Source: Frigoribacterium sp. PhB116 (GTDB lineage Bacteria > Actinomycetota > Actinomycetes > Actinomycetales > Microbacteriaceae). From it: a stretch of 64,000 nucleotides of DNA. Each line of letters opens with the position of its first letter. The stretch's first letter is position 1. Position numbers and translations under genes: made by a program. The notes below the pieces were generated by a model that was not told where the DNA came from, searched no databases, and saw only the letters and a list, made by a program, of their open reading frames with translations. Below, in pieces: positions 42,486 to 49,883 of this stretch. The DNA is taken from positions 558,001-622,000 of the forward strand of contig NZ_SOBE01000001.1 of the NCBI RefSeq assembly GCF_004364285.1. Reading direction: 5' to 3'.

Positions 42486-42530
42486 CGTCGTCCCGGCCGC
42501 GTCCAGCGTCGACTCGGGTCGAGTCGGCCC

Positions 42531-43757
42531 TCAGACCGGGAGCAGCCGGCGGACCACGGCGTCGGCCATGAGCCGCCCCGTGCGCGTGAGCACGACCCGA
42601 CCGCCCAGCGCCTCGCGCCCCTCGACCCAGCCGTCCGCGATCAACCCCGCCACGGCCGCGCGGCCCTCGGGATCGAGGTCGGAGGTGGGCAGGCCCTCGC
42701 GCATCCGGACGGCGAGCAGCACCCGCTCGACCCGGCGCGTCTCGGCGTCGAGGGTCTCGCGGCCGGCGCCGGGCGACTCCCCCGCGGCCATGCGCTGGCC
42801 GTAGGCAGCCGGGTGCTTCACGTTCCACCAGCGGACCCCGCCGACGTGGCTGTGGGCGCCCGGGCCGACGCCCCACCAGTCGTGGCCTTGCCAGTACGAC
42901 AGGTTGTGGCGCGAGCGGTGCTGCTCGTCGCGCGCCCAGTTGCTCACCTCGTACCAGCCGTAGCCCGCGGCGGCGAGCCGGTCGTCGGCGAGCTCGTACA
43001 TGTCGGCCGCGGTGTCGTCGTCGGGCTGGGCCACCTCGCCACGGCGGATCTGCCGGGCGAGCTTCGTGCCGTCCTCGACGATGAGCGAGTACGCGGACAG
43101 GTGGTCGGGCTCCTGCTCGAGGGCGACGTCGAGCGACCGGGACCAGTCGTCGAGCGTCTCGCCGGGCGTGCCGTAGATGAGGTCGAGGCTGACGTCGAGC
43201 CCGGCGTCGCGCGCCCAGCGCACGACGAGGGGCACGCGCTCGGGGTCGTGCGTCCGCTCGAGGGTCGCGAGCACGCTCGGCACCGCGGACTGCATGCCGA
43301 AGCTGACGCGCGTGAAGCCGGCGGCCGCCAGCGCCTCGAGGTACGCGGCGTCGACCGAGTCCGGGTTCGCCTCCGTCGTCACCTCGGCGCCGTCGACCAG
43401 GCCCCAGGTATCGACGACCGACGAGAGCATCGCGGCGAGGTCGGAGTGCGGCAGCATCGTGGGCGTGCCGCCGCCGAAGAAGACGGTCGAGACCGGACGA
43501 GGAGGCAGCCCGGCACCCTCGAGGACGCGACCGGCGAGGCGCACCTCGTCCACCGCCTCCTGCGCGTAGTCGTCACGCCGGGCCCCGCGCAGCTCGTCGC
43601 CCGTGTAGGTGTTGAAGTCGCAGTAGCCACAGCGCACCCGGCAGAAGGGCACGTGCAGGTACACGCCGAAGTTGCGGTCGGCGACGCCCTCGACCACCGA
43701 GGCCGGCAGTGAGCCGTCGACGGGGGCAGGGTCGCCGAGGGGAAGGGCTCCGGGCAC
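42531..43757 (-). CDS. hemW: Radical SAM heme chaperone HemW (coproporphyrinogen oxidase-like)
   Basis: This 408-residue radical SAM protein has the [4Fe-4S] motif CRVRCGYC (Cys39, Cys43, Cys46). GTPTMLPHSDLAAML follows as a SAM-binding part, and the C-terminal HemN domain includes DEQHRSRHNLSYWQG. HemW-type proteins deliver heme rather than oxidise coproporphyrinogen; the Cx3CxxC without the extra Cys of HemN supports HemW. GTG 43757 lies two bases after the DUF1990 stop. The 25 residues before the first strand are a flexible tail. Confidence 0.93.
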   Translation of the reverse strand: MPGALPLGDPAPVDGSLPASVVEGVADRNFGVYLHVPFCRVRCGYCDFNTYTGDELRGARRDDYAQEAVDEVRLAGRVLEGAGLPPRPVSTVFFGGGTPTMLPHSDLAAMLSSVVDTWGLVDGAEVTTEANPDSVDAAYLEALAAAGFTRVSFGMQSAVPSVLATLERTHDPERVPLVVRWARDAGLDVSLDLIYGTPGETLDDWSRSLDVALEQEPDHLSAYSLIVEDGTKLARQIRRGEVAQPDDDTAADMYELADDRLAAAGYGWYEVSNWARDEQHRSRHNLSYWQGHDWWGVGPGAHSHVGGVRWWNVKHPAAYGQRMAAGESPGAGRETLDAETRRVERVLLAVRMREGLPTSDLDPEGRAAVAGLIADGWVEGREALGGRVVLTRTGRLMADAVVRRLLPV

Positions 43758-43759
43758 CG

Positions 43760-44512
43760 TCAGTCGCCCGACCGGCGCGAGCCGGGCTCGCGGATCTCGT
43801 CGTCGTGAGCGGCCTCGGCGGCGGCCTCGAGGTCGACGTCGGCCTCGGCCGGGACGTCGGGCTCGCTCAGGCTGAGGGCGCGCAGGTAGCGACGCGTGTA
43901 CATCGCCTGCTGGCGGCGCATGAAGGGCTCGACGAGCTTCCAGCGCCAGGTGCTCGGGCGGGAGAACGAACGGATCGACAGCCAGACGGAGGCGTCGTCG
44001 GTCTGGTCGACGACCCAGCTCTCCTCGCCGCTCTCCGGGTGGCCGTCGAGCGTGCCGTAGGCGAAGCCCTTGCGCCGCGGCTCGTCGACGACGTAGACGA
44101 CCCGGACGGGCGCCTGCACGCTGCGGCCGTAGGCCGAGATCGACAGGGTCGCCGTCGTGCCCGCGGTGAGGAACGGCGTGCCGTCCGGCGCGAAGCGGGA
44201 CTCGTCGCGGCCCTGCTCCCAGTGCGCCGGGTCGACGGGGACGCCGTCGTCGTCGAAGGTGACGGGGTGGTAGCCGCCCTCCTCGACGGGCGGCACCGAG
44301 TCGACGTGGACCTCGATGCCGCTGCGCTCCTGGATCTTCCAGGTCATCGTGGCGATCCACGCCGCCTCGAAGCGAGCGTCGCCGTGGCCGACCCTGGTGC
44401 GGTACTCGGCGGGGCGGAAGCCCTTCGGCGGGTACTGCATCAGGTCGGGCGCCTGCGTCGCCCCGACCTCACCGTAGGTCGTGTGGGTCTCGGCGTGGGT
44501 CGAGCGGCGCAT
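43760..44512 (-). CDS. DUF1990 family protein
   Basis: This 250-residue protein matches DUF1990 by VGHGDARFEAAWIATMTWKIQ at residues 41-61 and RKGFAYGTLDGHPESGEESWVV near residue 150, followed by FSRPSTWRWKLVEPFMRRQQ. The family is of unknown function with a lipocalin-like or START-like character. It is placed between lepA (three bases upstream) and hemW (two bases downstream), so it is translated in the same operon. The acidic C terminus (PEADVDLEAAAEAAHDDE) is low-complexity. Confidence 0.85.
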   Translation of the reverse strand: MRRSTHAETHTTYGEVGATQAPDLMQYPPKGFRPAEYRTRVGHGDARFEAAWIATMTWKIQERSGIEVHVDSVPPVEEGGYHPVTFDDDGVPVDPAHWEQGRDESRFAPDGTPFLTAGTTATLSISAYGRSVQAPVRVVYVVDEPRRKGFAYGTLDGHPESGEESWVVDQTDDASVWLSIRSFSRPSTWRWKLVEPFMRRQQAMYTRRYLRALSLSEPDVPAEADVDLEAAAEAAHDDEIREPGSRRSGD

Positions 44513-44515
44513 CGG

Positions 44516-46369
44516 CTACTTCTTCTCTTTCTTCGCCTCGGTGTCGCCGCTCAGAGCGGCGATGAACGCCTCCTGGGGCACTTCGACGCGACCGATGGTC
44601 TTCATGCGCTTCTTGCCCTCCTTCTGCTTCTCGAGCAGCTTGCGCTTGCGGCTGATGTCGCCGCCGTAGCACTTCGCGAGGACGTCCTTGCGCATGGCGC
44701 GGATGCTCTCGCGCGCGATGATGCGGGCGCCGATCGCGGCCTGGATGGGGACCTCGAACTGCTGTCGAGGGATGAGCTCGCGGAGGCGACCGGTCATGAG
44801 GACCCCGTACGCGTACGCCTTGTCGCGGTGGACGATCGCGCTGAACGCGTCGACCTGCTCGCCCTGGAGAAGGATGTCGACCTTGACCAGGTCGGCCTCC
44901 TGGTCGCCGGTGGGCTCGTAGTCGAGGCTCGCGTAGCCGGCCGTCTTCGACTTGAGGCTGTCGAAGAAGTCGAAGACGATCTCGCCGAGGGGCATCGCGT
45001 AGCGGATCTCGACCCGGTCCTCTCCGAGGTACTCCATGCCGAGCAGGGCGCCGCGGCGCTGCTGGCAGAGCTCCATGATGACGCCGACGTAGTCCTTCGG
45101 GGCGAGGATCGCCGCCTTGACCATCGGCTCGCTCACGCTGGCGATCTTGCCGCCGGGGAACTCGCTCGGGTTGGTGACGGTCACCGTCTGCTTGTCGTCG
45201 GTGGTGACCTCGTAGACGACGCTCGGCGCCGTGGTGATGAGGTCGAGGCCGAACTCGCGCTCGAGGCGCTCGGTGATGATCTCGAGGTGCAGCAGCCCGA
45301 GGAACCCGCAGCGGAACCCGAAGCCGAGCGCGACGCTGGTCTCGGGCTCGTAGACGAGGGCGGCGTCGGACAGCTTGAGCTTGTCGAGGGCCTCGCGCAG
45401 GTCGGGGTAGTCGCTGCCGTCGATCGGGTACAGGCCCGAGTAGACCATCGGGAGGGGCTCGACGTAGCCGGCCAGCGCCTCCGTCGCGGGCTTGGCCGAG
45501 GTCGTGACGGTGTCGCCGACCTTCGAGAGCCGCACGTCTTTCACACCGGTGATCAGGTAGCCGACCTCGCCGACCGAGAGGCCCTGGCTCGGCGTCGGCT
45601 CGGGGGACGAGACGCCGATCTCGAGGATCTCGTGCGTCGACTTCGTCGACATCATCTGCACCTTCTCGCGCGGGTGCAGGGTGCCGTCGATCATGCGGAT
45701 GTAGGTGACGACGCCGCGGTAGCTGTCGTAGACGGAGTCGAAGATCATCGCGCGCGGCGAGGCGTCGAAGTCGCCTGTGGGCGACGGGATGCGGTCGACG
45801 ACGCGGTCGAGCAGCTCAGTGACGCCGATGCCCGTCTTGCCGCTGACGCGCAGGACGTCGGCGGGGTCGCCCCCGATCAGGCTCGCGAGCTCGGCCGCGT
45901 ACTTCTCCGGGTCGGCCGCCGGCAGGTCGATCTTGTTGAGGACCGGGATGATCTCGAGGTCGTTCTCGAGCGCCAGGTAGAGGTTCGCCAGCGTCTGGGC
46001 CTCGATGCCCTGCGCTGCATCGACGAGGAGGATCGCGCCCTCGCACGCCGCGAGCGACCGGCTGACCTCGTAGCTGAAGTCGACGTGGCCGGGCGTGTCG
46101 ATCATGTTGAGGGCGAAGGTCTGGCCGTCGCGCTCCCAGGGCATGCGCACGGCCTGGCTCTTGATCGTGATGCCGCGCTCGCGCTCGATGTCCATGCGGT
46201 CGAGGTACTGGGCGCGCATCGCCCGGTCTTCGACGACGCCGGTGATGCCCAGCATGCGATCGGCGAGCGTCGACTTGCCGTGGTCGATGTGCGCGATGAT
46301 GCAGAAGTTGCGGATGTGCTCGGGCGCGGTCTTCGCCGGCTCGAGTGCACGGGTTGCTAGGGGGCTCAC
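44516..46369 (-). CDS. lepA: Elongation factor 4
   Basis: This 617-residue translational GTPase back-translocates the ribosome under stress. G1 is AHIDHGKS (26-33), switch motif RGITIKS, then DTPGHVDF and NKIDLP. The LepA-specific C-terminal domain ends KMRKDVLAK-type residues ([21 protein letters not shown]) and KKEKK. GTG 46369 gives the standard N terminus; GAGG lies upstream. It is the first gene of the lepA-DUF1990-hemW operon. Inverted-repeat element 4 lies 62 bases upstream. Confidence 0.96.
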   Translation of the reverse strand: MSPLATRALEPAKTAPEHIRNFCIIAHIDHGKSTLADRMLGITGVVEDRAMRAQYLDRMDIERERGITIKSQAVRMPWERDGQTFALNMIDTPGHVDFSYEVSRSLAACEGAILLVDAAQGIEAQTLANLYLALENDLEIIPVLNKIDLPAADPEKYAAELASLIGGDPADVLRVSGKTGIGVTELLDRVVDRIPSPTGDFDASPRAMIFDSVYDSYRGVVTYIRMIDGTLHPREKVQMMSTKSTHEILEIGVSSPEPTPSQGLSVGEVGYLITGVKDVRLSKVGDTVTTSAKPATEALAGYVEPLPMVYSGLYPIDGSDYPDLREALDKLKLSDAALVYEPETSVALGFGFRCGFLGLLHLEIITERLEREFGLDLITTAPSVVYEVTTDDKQTVTVTNPSEFPGGKIASVSEPMVKAAILAPKDYVGVIMELCQQRRGALLGMEYLGEDRVEIRYAMPLGEIVFDFFDSLKSKTAGYASLDYEPTGDQEADLVKVDILLQGEQVDAFSAIVHRDKAYAYGVLMTGRLRELIPRQQFEVPIQAAIGARIIARESIRAMRKDVLAKCYGGDISRKRKLLEKQKEGKKRMKTIGRVEVPQEAFIAALSGDTEAKKEKK

Positions 46370-46431
46370 ACGGTCCTCAGGGGGTGGCGGGCGGTTGTCG
46401 CCTCGATTCTCCCACGTCGCGCTCGGGAACC

Positions 46432-46520
46432 GTGTCGACAACTCCTGCGGTGTGCACTGCACCATCGCCGTGACTGCGCTGCCGGGGGCTCCCGGCACAC
46501 CCGTCAGGAGTTGCCGACAC
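46432..46520. repeat. Inverted-repeat element 4 (89 bp)
   Basis: Left arm GTGTCGACAACTCCTG (46432-46447) and right arm GTCAGGAGTTGCCGACAC (46503-46520) pair over 16 positions with one mismatch. The right arm is identical to that of element 3. It lies 80 bases past the stop of the DUF4190-like gene and 62 bases before lepA. Confidence 0.88.
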
Positions 46521-46551
46521 GAGGCGCGGCCCCACCGAGCGGGCGGCAGCG

Positions 46552-46605
46552 GACGGGCAGGCGTCAACCGACGGGCAGGCGTCAGCTGACGAGCAGGCGT
46601 CAGCC
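46552..46605. repeat. Tandem repeat, 3 x 18 bp, spanning the stop codon of the DUF4190-like gene
   Basis: Units 46552-46569, 46570-46587 and 46588-46605 follow GACGGGCAGGCGTCARCY with one to three differences. The stop codon (46600-46602) lies inside the last unit. Only 31 bases separate the array from inverted-repeat element 4. Confidence 0.85.
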
Positions 46606-46944
46606 GAAGTACTGGAACAGGCCGAGCAGGCCGATCGGGACCGCGGCCAGGAGCCCGACGACGAGGAGGACGACGCTGCCGAGCAGCATCACCCCCGACG
46701 AGATGATGCCGATCAGCGCCATCGTGCGGCCCGCGGGCTCGCGTCGGCGACCCAGGACGCCGAGGACGACGCCGACGATCGGCACGACGAAGGTGAAGCT
46801 CAGCGCCACCGACGCGATCCCGAGCACGAGGCTCGTGAGGCTCAGCGGCGAGTGCAGTCCGCCGGCCGCCGCGGGGGCGGCAGGAGCGGCAGGGGCCGCG
46901 GTGTGCGCGGCGACGGGCGGGGTGGTCGGTGCGGTGTTCGTCAT
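46600..46944 (-). CDS. Small DUF4190-like membrane protein
   Basis: This 114-residue protein has a Pro/Ala/Thr-rich N terminus (residues 1-28) and two hydrophobic segments, [20 protein letters not shown] and [20 protein letters not shown]. Between them lies [21 protein letters not shown], the signature of DUF4190 proteins. It has no known function. The end of the coding region is inside an 18-bp tandem repeat. It is separated from the aminotransferase stop by 73 bases; the next minus-strand gene is lepA. Confidence 0.82.
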   Translation of the reverse strand: MTNTAPTTPPVAAHTAAPAAPAAPAAAGGLHSPLSLTSLVLGIASVALSFTFVVPIVGVVLGVLGRRREPAGRTMALIGIISSGVMLLGSVVLLVVGLLAAVPIGLLGLFQYFG

Positions 46945-47017
46945 GTCTCGAGCCTACGAAGGAGACGCAGCCCGCCTGAAGGGGGCAGACCCCCGGATCG
47001 AGGCGGGGGCGTCCCCG

Positions 47018-48163
47018 TCAGGCGCCGGGTGCGGGGAGGGCCCGGAGCCCGCGCTCGATCACTTCGGGAGCCGCGGCCAGGCAGATGCGGATCCAGCCCT
47101 CGCCGGACCGGCCGAAGGCGCTGCCCGGCGCGACGGCGACCCGCCGCTCGAGCAGGAAGCGCTCGGCCCAGCCGGCGACGTCGCCCTGCGACGCGTGGCT
47201 CACGTCGATCCAGAGGTAGAAGGCGCCCTGCGGGTCGAGGTGGGCGATGCCGCGCTCCGCGAGCAGCGCCGTGGCGAGCTCGAGGTTCTGGCGATAGTGC
47301 TCCCGGGCCTCGGACACCGGCCCGTGGTCGCCGGTGACGGCGGCGAGGGCGGCGTGCTGGTCGGGCTCGGCGACGCAGCTGATCATCGCCTCCTGGACCG
47401 TCCGCATCGTCGGGGCGAGGCCACGCGGCGTCACCAGGTAGCCGACGCGCACGCCGGTCATGGCGTAGGTCTTGCTCAGCGAGAACGCGCTGAAGACGCG
47501 GTCGTCGGCGTCGAGGGAGGCGATGCTCACGTGCGGCGTCCCGTAGGTGAAGTACTCGTAGACCTCGTCGCTGATCACCCAGAGGTCGTGTCGGGCGGCC
47601 AGGTCGAGCAGCCCCTGCAGCACCTCCCGCGGCCAGACCACCCCGAGGGGGTTGGACGGCGAGTTGACGACGACGGCTCGCGTGCGGTCCGTGACGGCCG
47701 CCTCCAGCTGGTCGAGGTCGGGCAGGAAGCCGTGGCCGGGCGAGAGCGCGTACGGCACGGGGACGGCGTCGAGCATGTGCGCGTTCATCGAGAACGTCGT
47801 GTAGCCGGGGTCGGGCACGAGCACCTCGTCGCCCGACGAGAGGACGAGCCCCATGGCCTGGTGGAGCGCCTGGGTGGCCCCGACCGTGACCCAGACCTGC
47901 TCCACGTCGACGTGCAGGTCGTTCTCGCGCGCCAGCTTCGCCACGAGGGCCTCGCGGAGGGGCGCGATGCCGCCGTTCGGCGTGTAGCCGGTGCGGTCCT
48001 CCGACCAGGCACGGCGGGCCGCGTCGCCGACGTGGTGGGGAACGGGCACGTCGGGCTCGCCGATGACCAGCATCGCGACGTCGTCCAGGCCGGCGGCGAG
48101 CTCGAAGACCCTGCGGATCCCGGAGGCGGGGACGGATGCGATGTGCGGGGCGAGCGACGGCAT
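47018..48163 (-). CDS. PLP-dependent aminotransferase (class I/II)
   Basis: This 381-residue fold-type I aminotransferase has the PLP Lys in FSAFSLSKTYAMTGVRVGY near residue 230. VISDEVYEYFTYG holds the Asp that contacts the pyridine nitrogen, and SPSNPLG is typical. It transfers amino groups between an amino acid and a keto acid; the substrate is not identifiable from sequence. A TACGGT box ends six bases before the ATG at 48163, so its transcript is probably leaderless. It diverges from the rpsT transcript. Confidence 0.9.
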   Translation of the reverse strand: MPSLAPHIASVPASGIRRVFELAAGLDDVAMLVIGEPDVPVPHHVGDAARRAWSEDRTGYTPNGGIAPLREALVAKLARENDLHVDVEQVWVTVGATQALHQAMGLVLSSGDEVLVPDPGYTTFSMNAHMLDAVPVPYALSPGHGFLPDLDQLEAAVTDRTRAVVVNSPSNPLGVVWPREVLQGLLDLAARHDLWVISDEVYEYFTYGTPHVSIASLDADDRVFSAFSLSKTYAMTGVRVGYLVTPRGLAPTMRTVQEAMISCVAEPDQHAALAAVTGDHGPVSEAREHYRQNLELATALLAERGIAHLDPQGAFYLWIDVSHASQGDVAGWAERFLLERRVAVAPGSAFGRSGEGWIRICLAAAPEVIERGLRALPAPGA

Positions 48164-48472
48164 GACGGCACCGTACTACGGGCGACACGCCCTCCCGCTG
48201 GGTCACCACCGCCCCTCGGGGACGCCCTATCATTGAGAGTCGGGCGACGTGCTGGTAACGTTGCCTGTTGGCTTGCGCGGAACGTCTGACGTGACGGATC
48301 GCGAACGCAGCCGAGAGCCGCTCCGGTGGCACCACCGGCGGCAGTCCGGGGAGAGCGCGTCTCCTCCCGGTCGGCTCGCAGCACCACCTCACAGAACCGT
48401 CCCCCGGGCACGGCGCCGCATCCTGGTGCCGACAGCCCAGTCATACGACACACGAAACAGGAAGTAGCGAAC
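48164..48472. other. 309-base gap between the aminotransferase and rpsT
   Basis: It holds the aminotransferase promoter (48170-48175) and the rpsT promoter and leader. TATCAT (48229-48234) and TAACGT are possible plus-strand -10 boxes. The last 150 bases appear to be a long untranslated leader with short stems (CCGGTGGCACCACCGG near 48323), which might allow autoregulation by S20; no known motif was recognised. Confidence 0.5.
48170..48175 (-). promoter_or_regulatory. Leaderless -10 box (TACGGT) of the aminotransferase gene
   Basis: TACGGT on the minus strand ends six bases before the ATG at 48163 (spacer GCCGTC), with no ribosome binding site. Confidence 0.6.
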
Positions 48473-48733
48473 GTGGCGAACATCAAGTCGCAGATCAAGC
48501 GCATCGGCACCAACAAGAAGGCCCAGGACCGCAACAAGGCCGTCAAGAGCGAGCTGAAGACCGCTGTCCGCGCCGCGCGCGAGGCCATCGTCGCCGGCGA
48601 CAAGGACAAGGCGACCGCGTCGCTGGCCCTCGCCTCGAAGAAGCTCGACAAGGCCGCCAGCAAGGGCGTCATCCACAAGAACCAGGCCGCGAACCGCAAG
48701 TCGTCGATCGCGAAGCAGGTCGGCGCTCTCTGA
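48473..48733 (+). CDS. rpsT: 30S ribosomal protein S20
   Basis: This 86-residue, very basic protein begins [18 protein letters not shown] and folds as a three-helix bundle bound to the 16S 5' domain. GTG 48473 has AGGAAG eight bases upstream. It stands alone on the plus strand between divergent aminotransferase and convergent holA genes. A long leader of about 200 bases precedes it and a perfect 17-bp terminator follows. Confidence 0.97.
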   Translation: MANIKSQIKRIGTNKKAQDRNKAVKSELKTAVRAAREAIVAGDKDKATASLALASKKLDKAASKGVIHKNQAANRKSSIAKQVGAL

Positions 48734-48763
48734 GCCTGACCCCCTGAGCGCATCGCGCTCGCT

Positions 48764-48801
48764 GCGAAGGGCCCCGTCTCGACCGAGACGGGGCCCTTCG
48801 C
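48764..48801. terminator. Intrinsic terminator after rpsT (bidirectional)
   Basis: A perfect 17-bp stem (GCGAAGGGCCCCGTCTC and its complement) with a GACC loop starts 31 bases after the rpsT stop and 48 bases past the holA stop on the other strand. T-tract is weak. Confidence 0.9.
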
Positions 48802-48848
48802 GTTCCACGAGGACGTCAGGATGACAGACCCGCGAGCCGGGCAGTCGG

Positions 48849-49883
48849 TCAGCGCCCGACGGCACCCCGCGTCGCCACGGTCGTGACCATCCGCTCGAGC
48901 GCGTAGATCGCGTCGCGCTGCGCGCCCTTGACCGCGGCGTCCGTCTCGGCGAGCAGCTCGATGCACCGGCCCAGGCCGTCCTCGCTCCAGCCACGCACGT
49001 CGCGCTGGGCCCGCTCGACCTGCCACGGCGCCATGCCGAGGCGAGACGCGAGCTGGCCGGACGGGCCGTAGACGCCCTGCACCTTCGCCATGGTGCGGAT
49101 CTTCATCGCGAAGGCCGCCACGACGGGGACCGGGTCGGCACCCGACGAGAGGGCGTGCCGCAGGAGCACGAGCGCCTCGCCCTGGCGCCCCGCGATGGCC
49201 GCGTCCGCGACCTTGAAGGCGTTCGTCTCGACCCTGCCGGCGTAGTACTTCTCGACCGTCGCCTCCGTGATCTCGTCCGCCGCGTCGGAGATCAGCTGCT
49301 GGCAGGCGCTGGCGAGCTCGGCGAGGTCGTCGGAGAACGCCGTCACGAGCGCGCGGAGTGCGCCGCTCGACACACGTCGACGTGCCGACCGGAACTCGCC
49401 CGCGGCGAAGTCGTGCTTCTCCGTGTCCTTCTTGAGCTCGGCACAGACGACCTCGACGCCGCCGCCCACGCCCGCACGGATCGTGTCGAGCAGCTTCTTG
49501 CCGCGCACTCCCCCGCCGTGCCGCAGCACGAGGTAGGTGTCGTCGGCCGGCGACTCGAGGTACCGGAGCGTCTCGGTGAGGAACGCGTCGGTGCACTTCT
49601 CGACCGACACCACGCGCAGGAGGCGCGGCTCGGCGAACAGGGACGGGCTCGCGAGCGTGATGAGCTCGCCGGGCTGGTAGTGGTCGGCCTCGAGGTCGTG
49701 GACCTCGAGGCTCGGGTCCTCGGCGACGAGCTGGTCGCGGAGCTGCCGCACGGCACGCTCGGCGAGGAACTGCTCGGGCCCGCTGACGAGGACGACCGGC
49801 GCGGGGCGGATCGCGTGCCAGGGGACCTGGTCGACGGCGACGCTCGCCTTCTTCGTCGTCTTGCCGGTGGTTCTCGCGGCCAC
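48849..49883 (-). CDS. holA: DNA polymerase III subunit delta
   Basis: This 344-residue clamp-loader subunit starts VAARTTGKTTKKASVAVDQVP; VLVSGPEQFLAERAVRQLRDQL is the N-terminal ATPase-like domain, and KVADAAIAGRQGEALVLLRHAL is in domain III. It loads the beta clamp. GTG 49883 is directly preceded by GAGGAGGACC, a strong though closely spaced ribosome binding site. The frame stays open upstream into comEC without a stop, which is unusual. The extended rRNA/ribosome neighbours are coincidental. Confidence 0.93.
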   Translation of the reverse strand: MAARTTGKTTKKASVAVDQVPWHAIRPAPVVLVSGPEQFLAERAVRQLRDQLVAEDPSLEVHDLEADHYQPGELITLASPSLFAEPRLLRVVSVEKCTDAFLTETLRYLESPADDTYLVLRHGGGVRGKKLLDTIRAGVGGGVEVVCAELKKDTEKHDFAAGEFRSARRRVSSGALRALVTAFSDDLAELASACQQLISDAADEITEATVEKYYAGRVETNAFKVADAAIAGRQGEALVLLRHALSSGADPVPVVAAFAMKIRTMAKVQGVYGPSGQLASRLGMAPWQVERAQRDVRGWSEDGLGRCIELLAETDAAVKGAQRDAIYALERMVTTVATRGAVGR

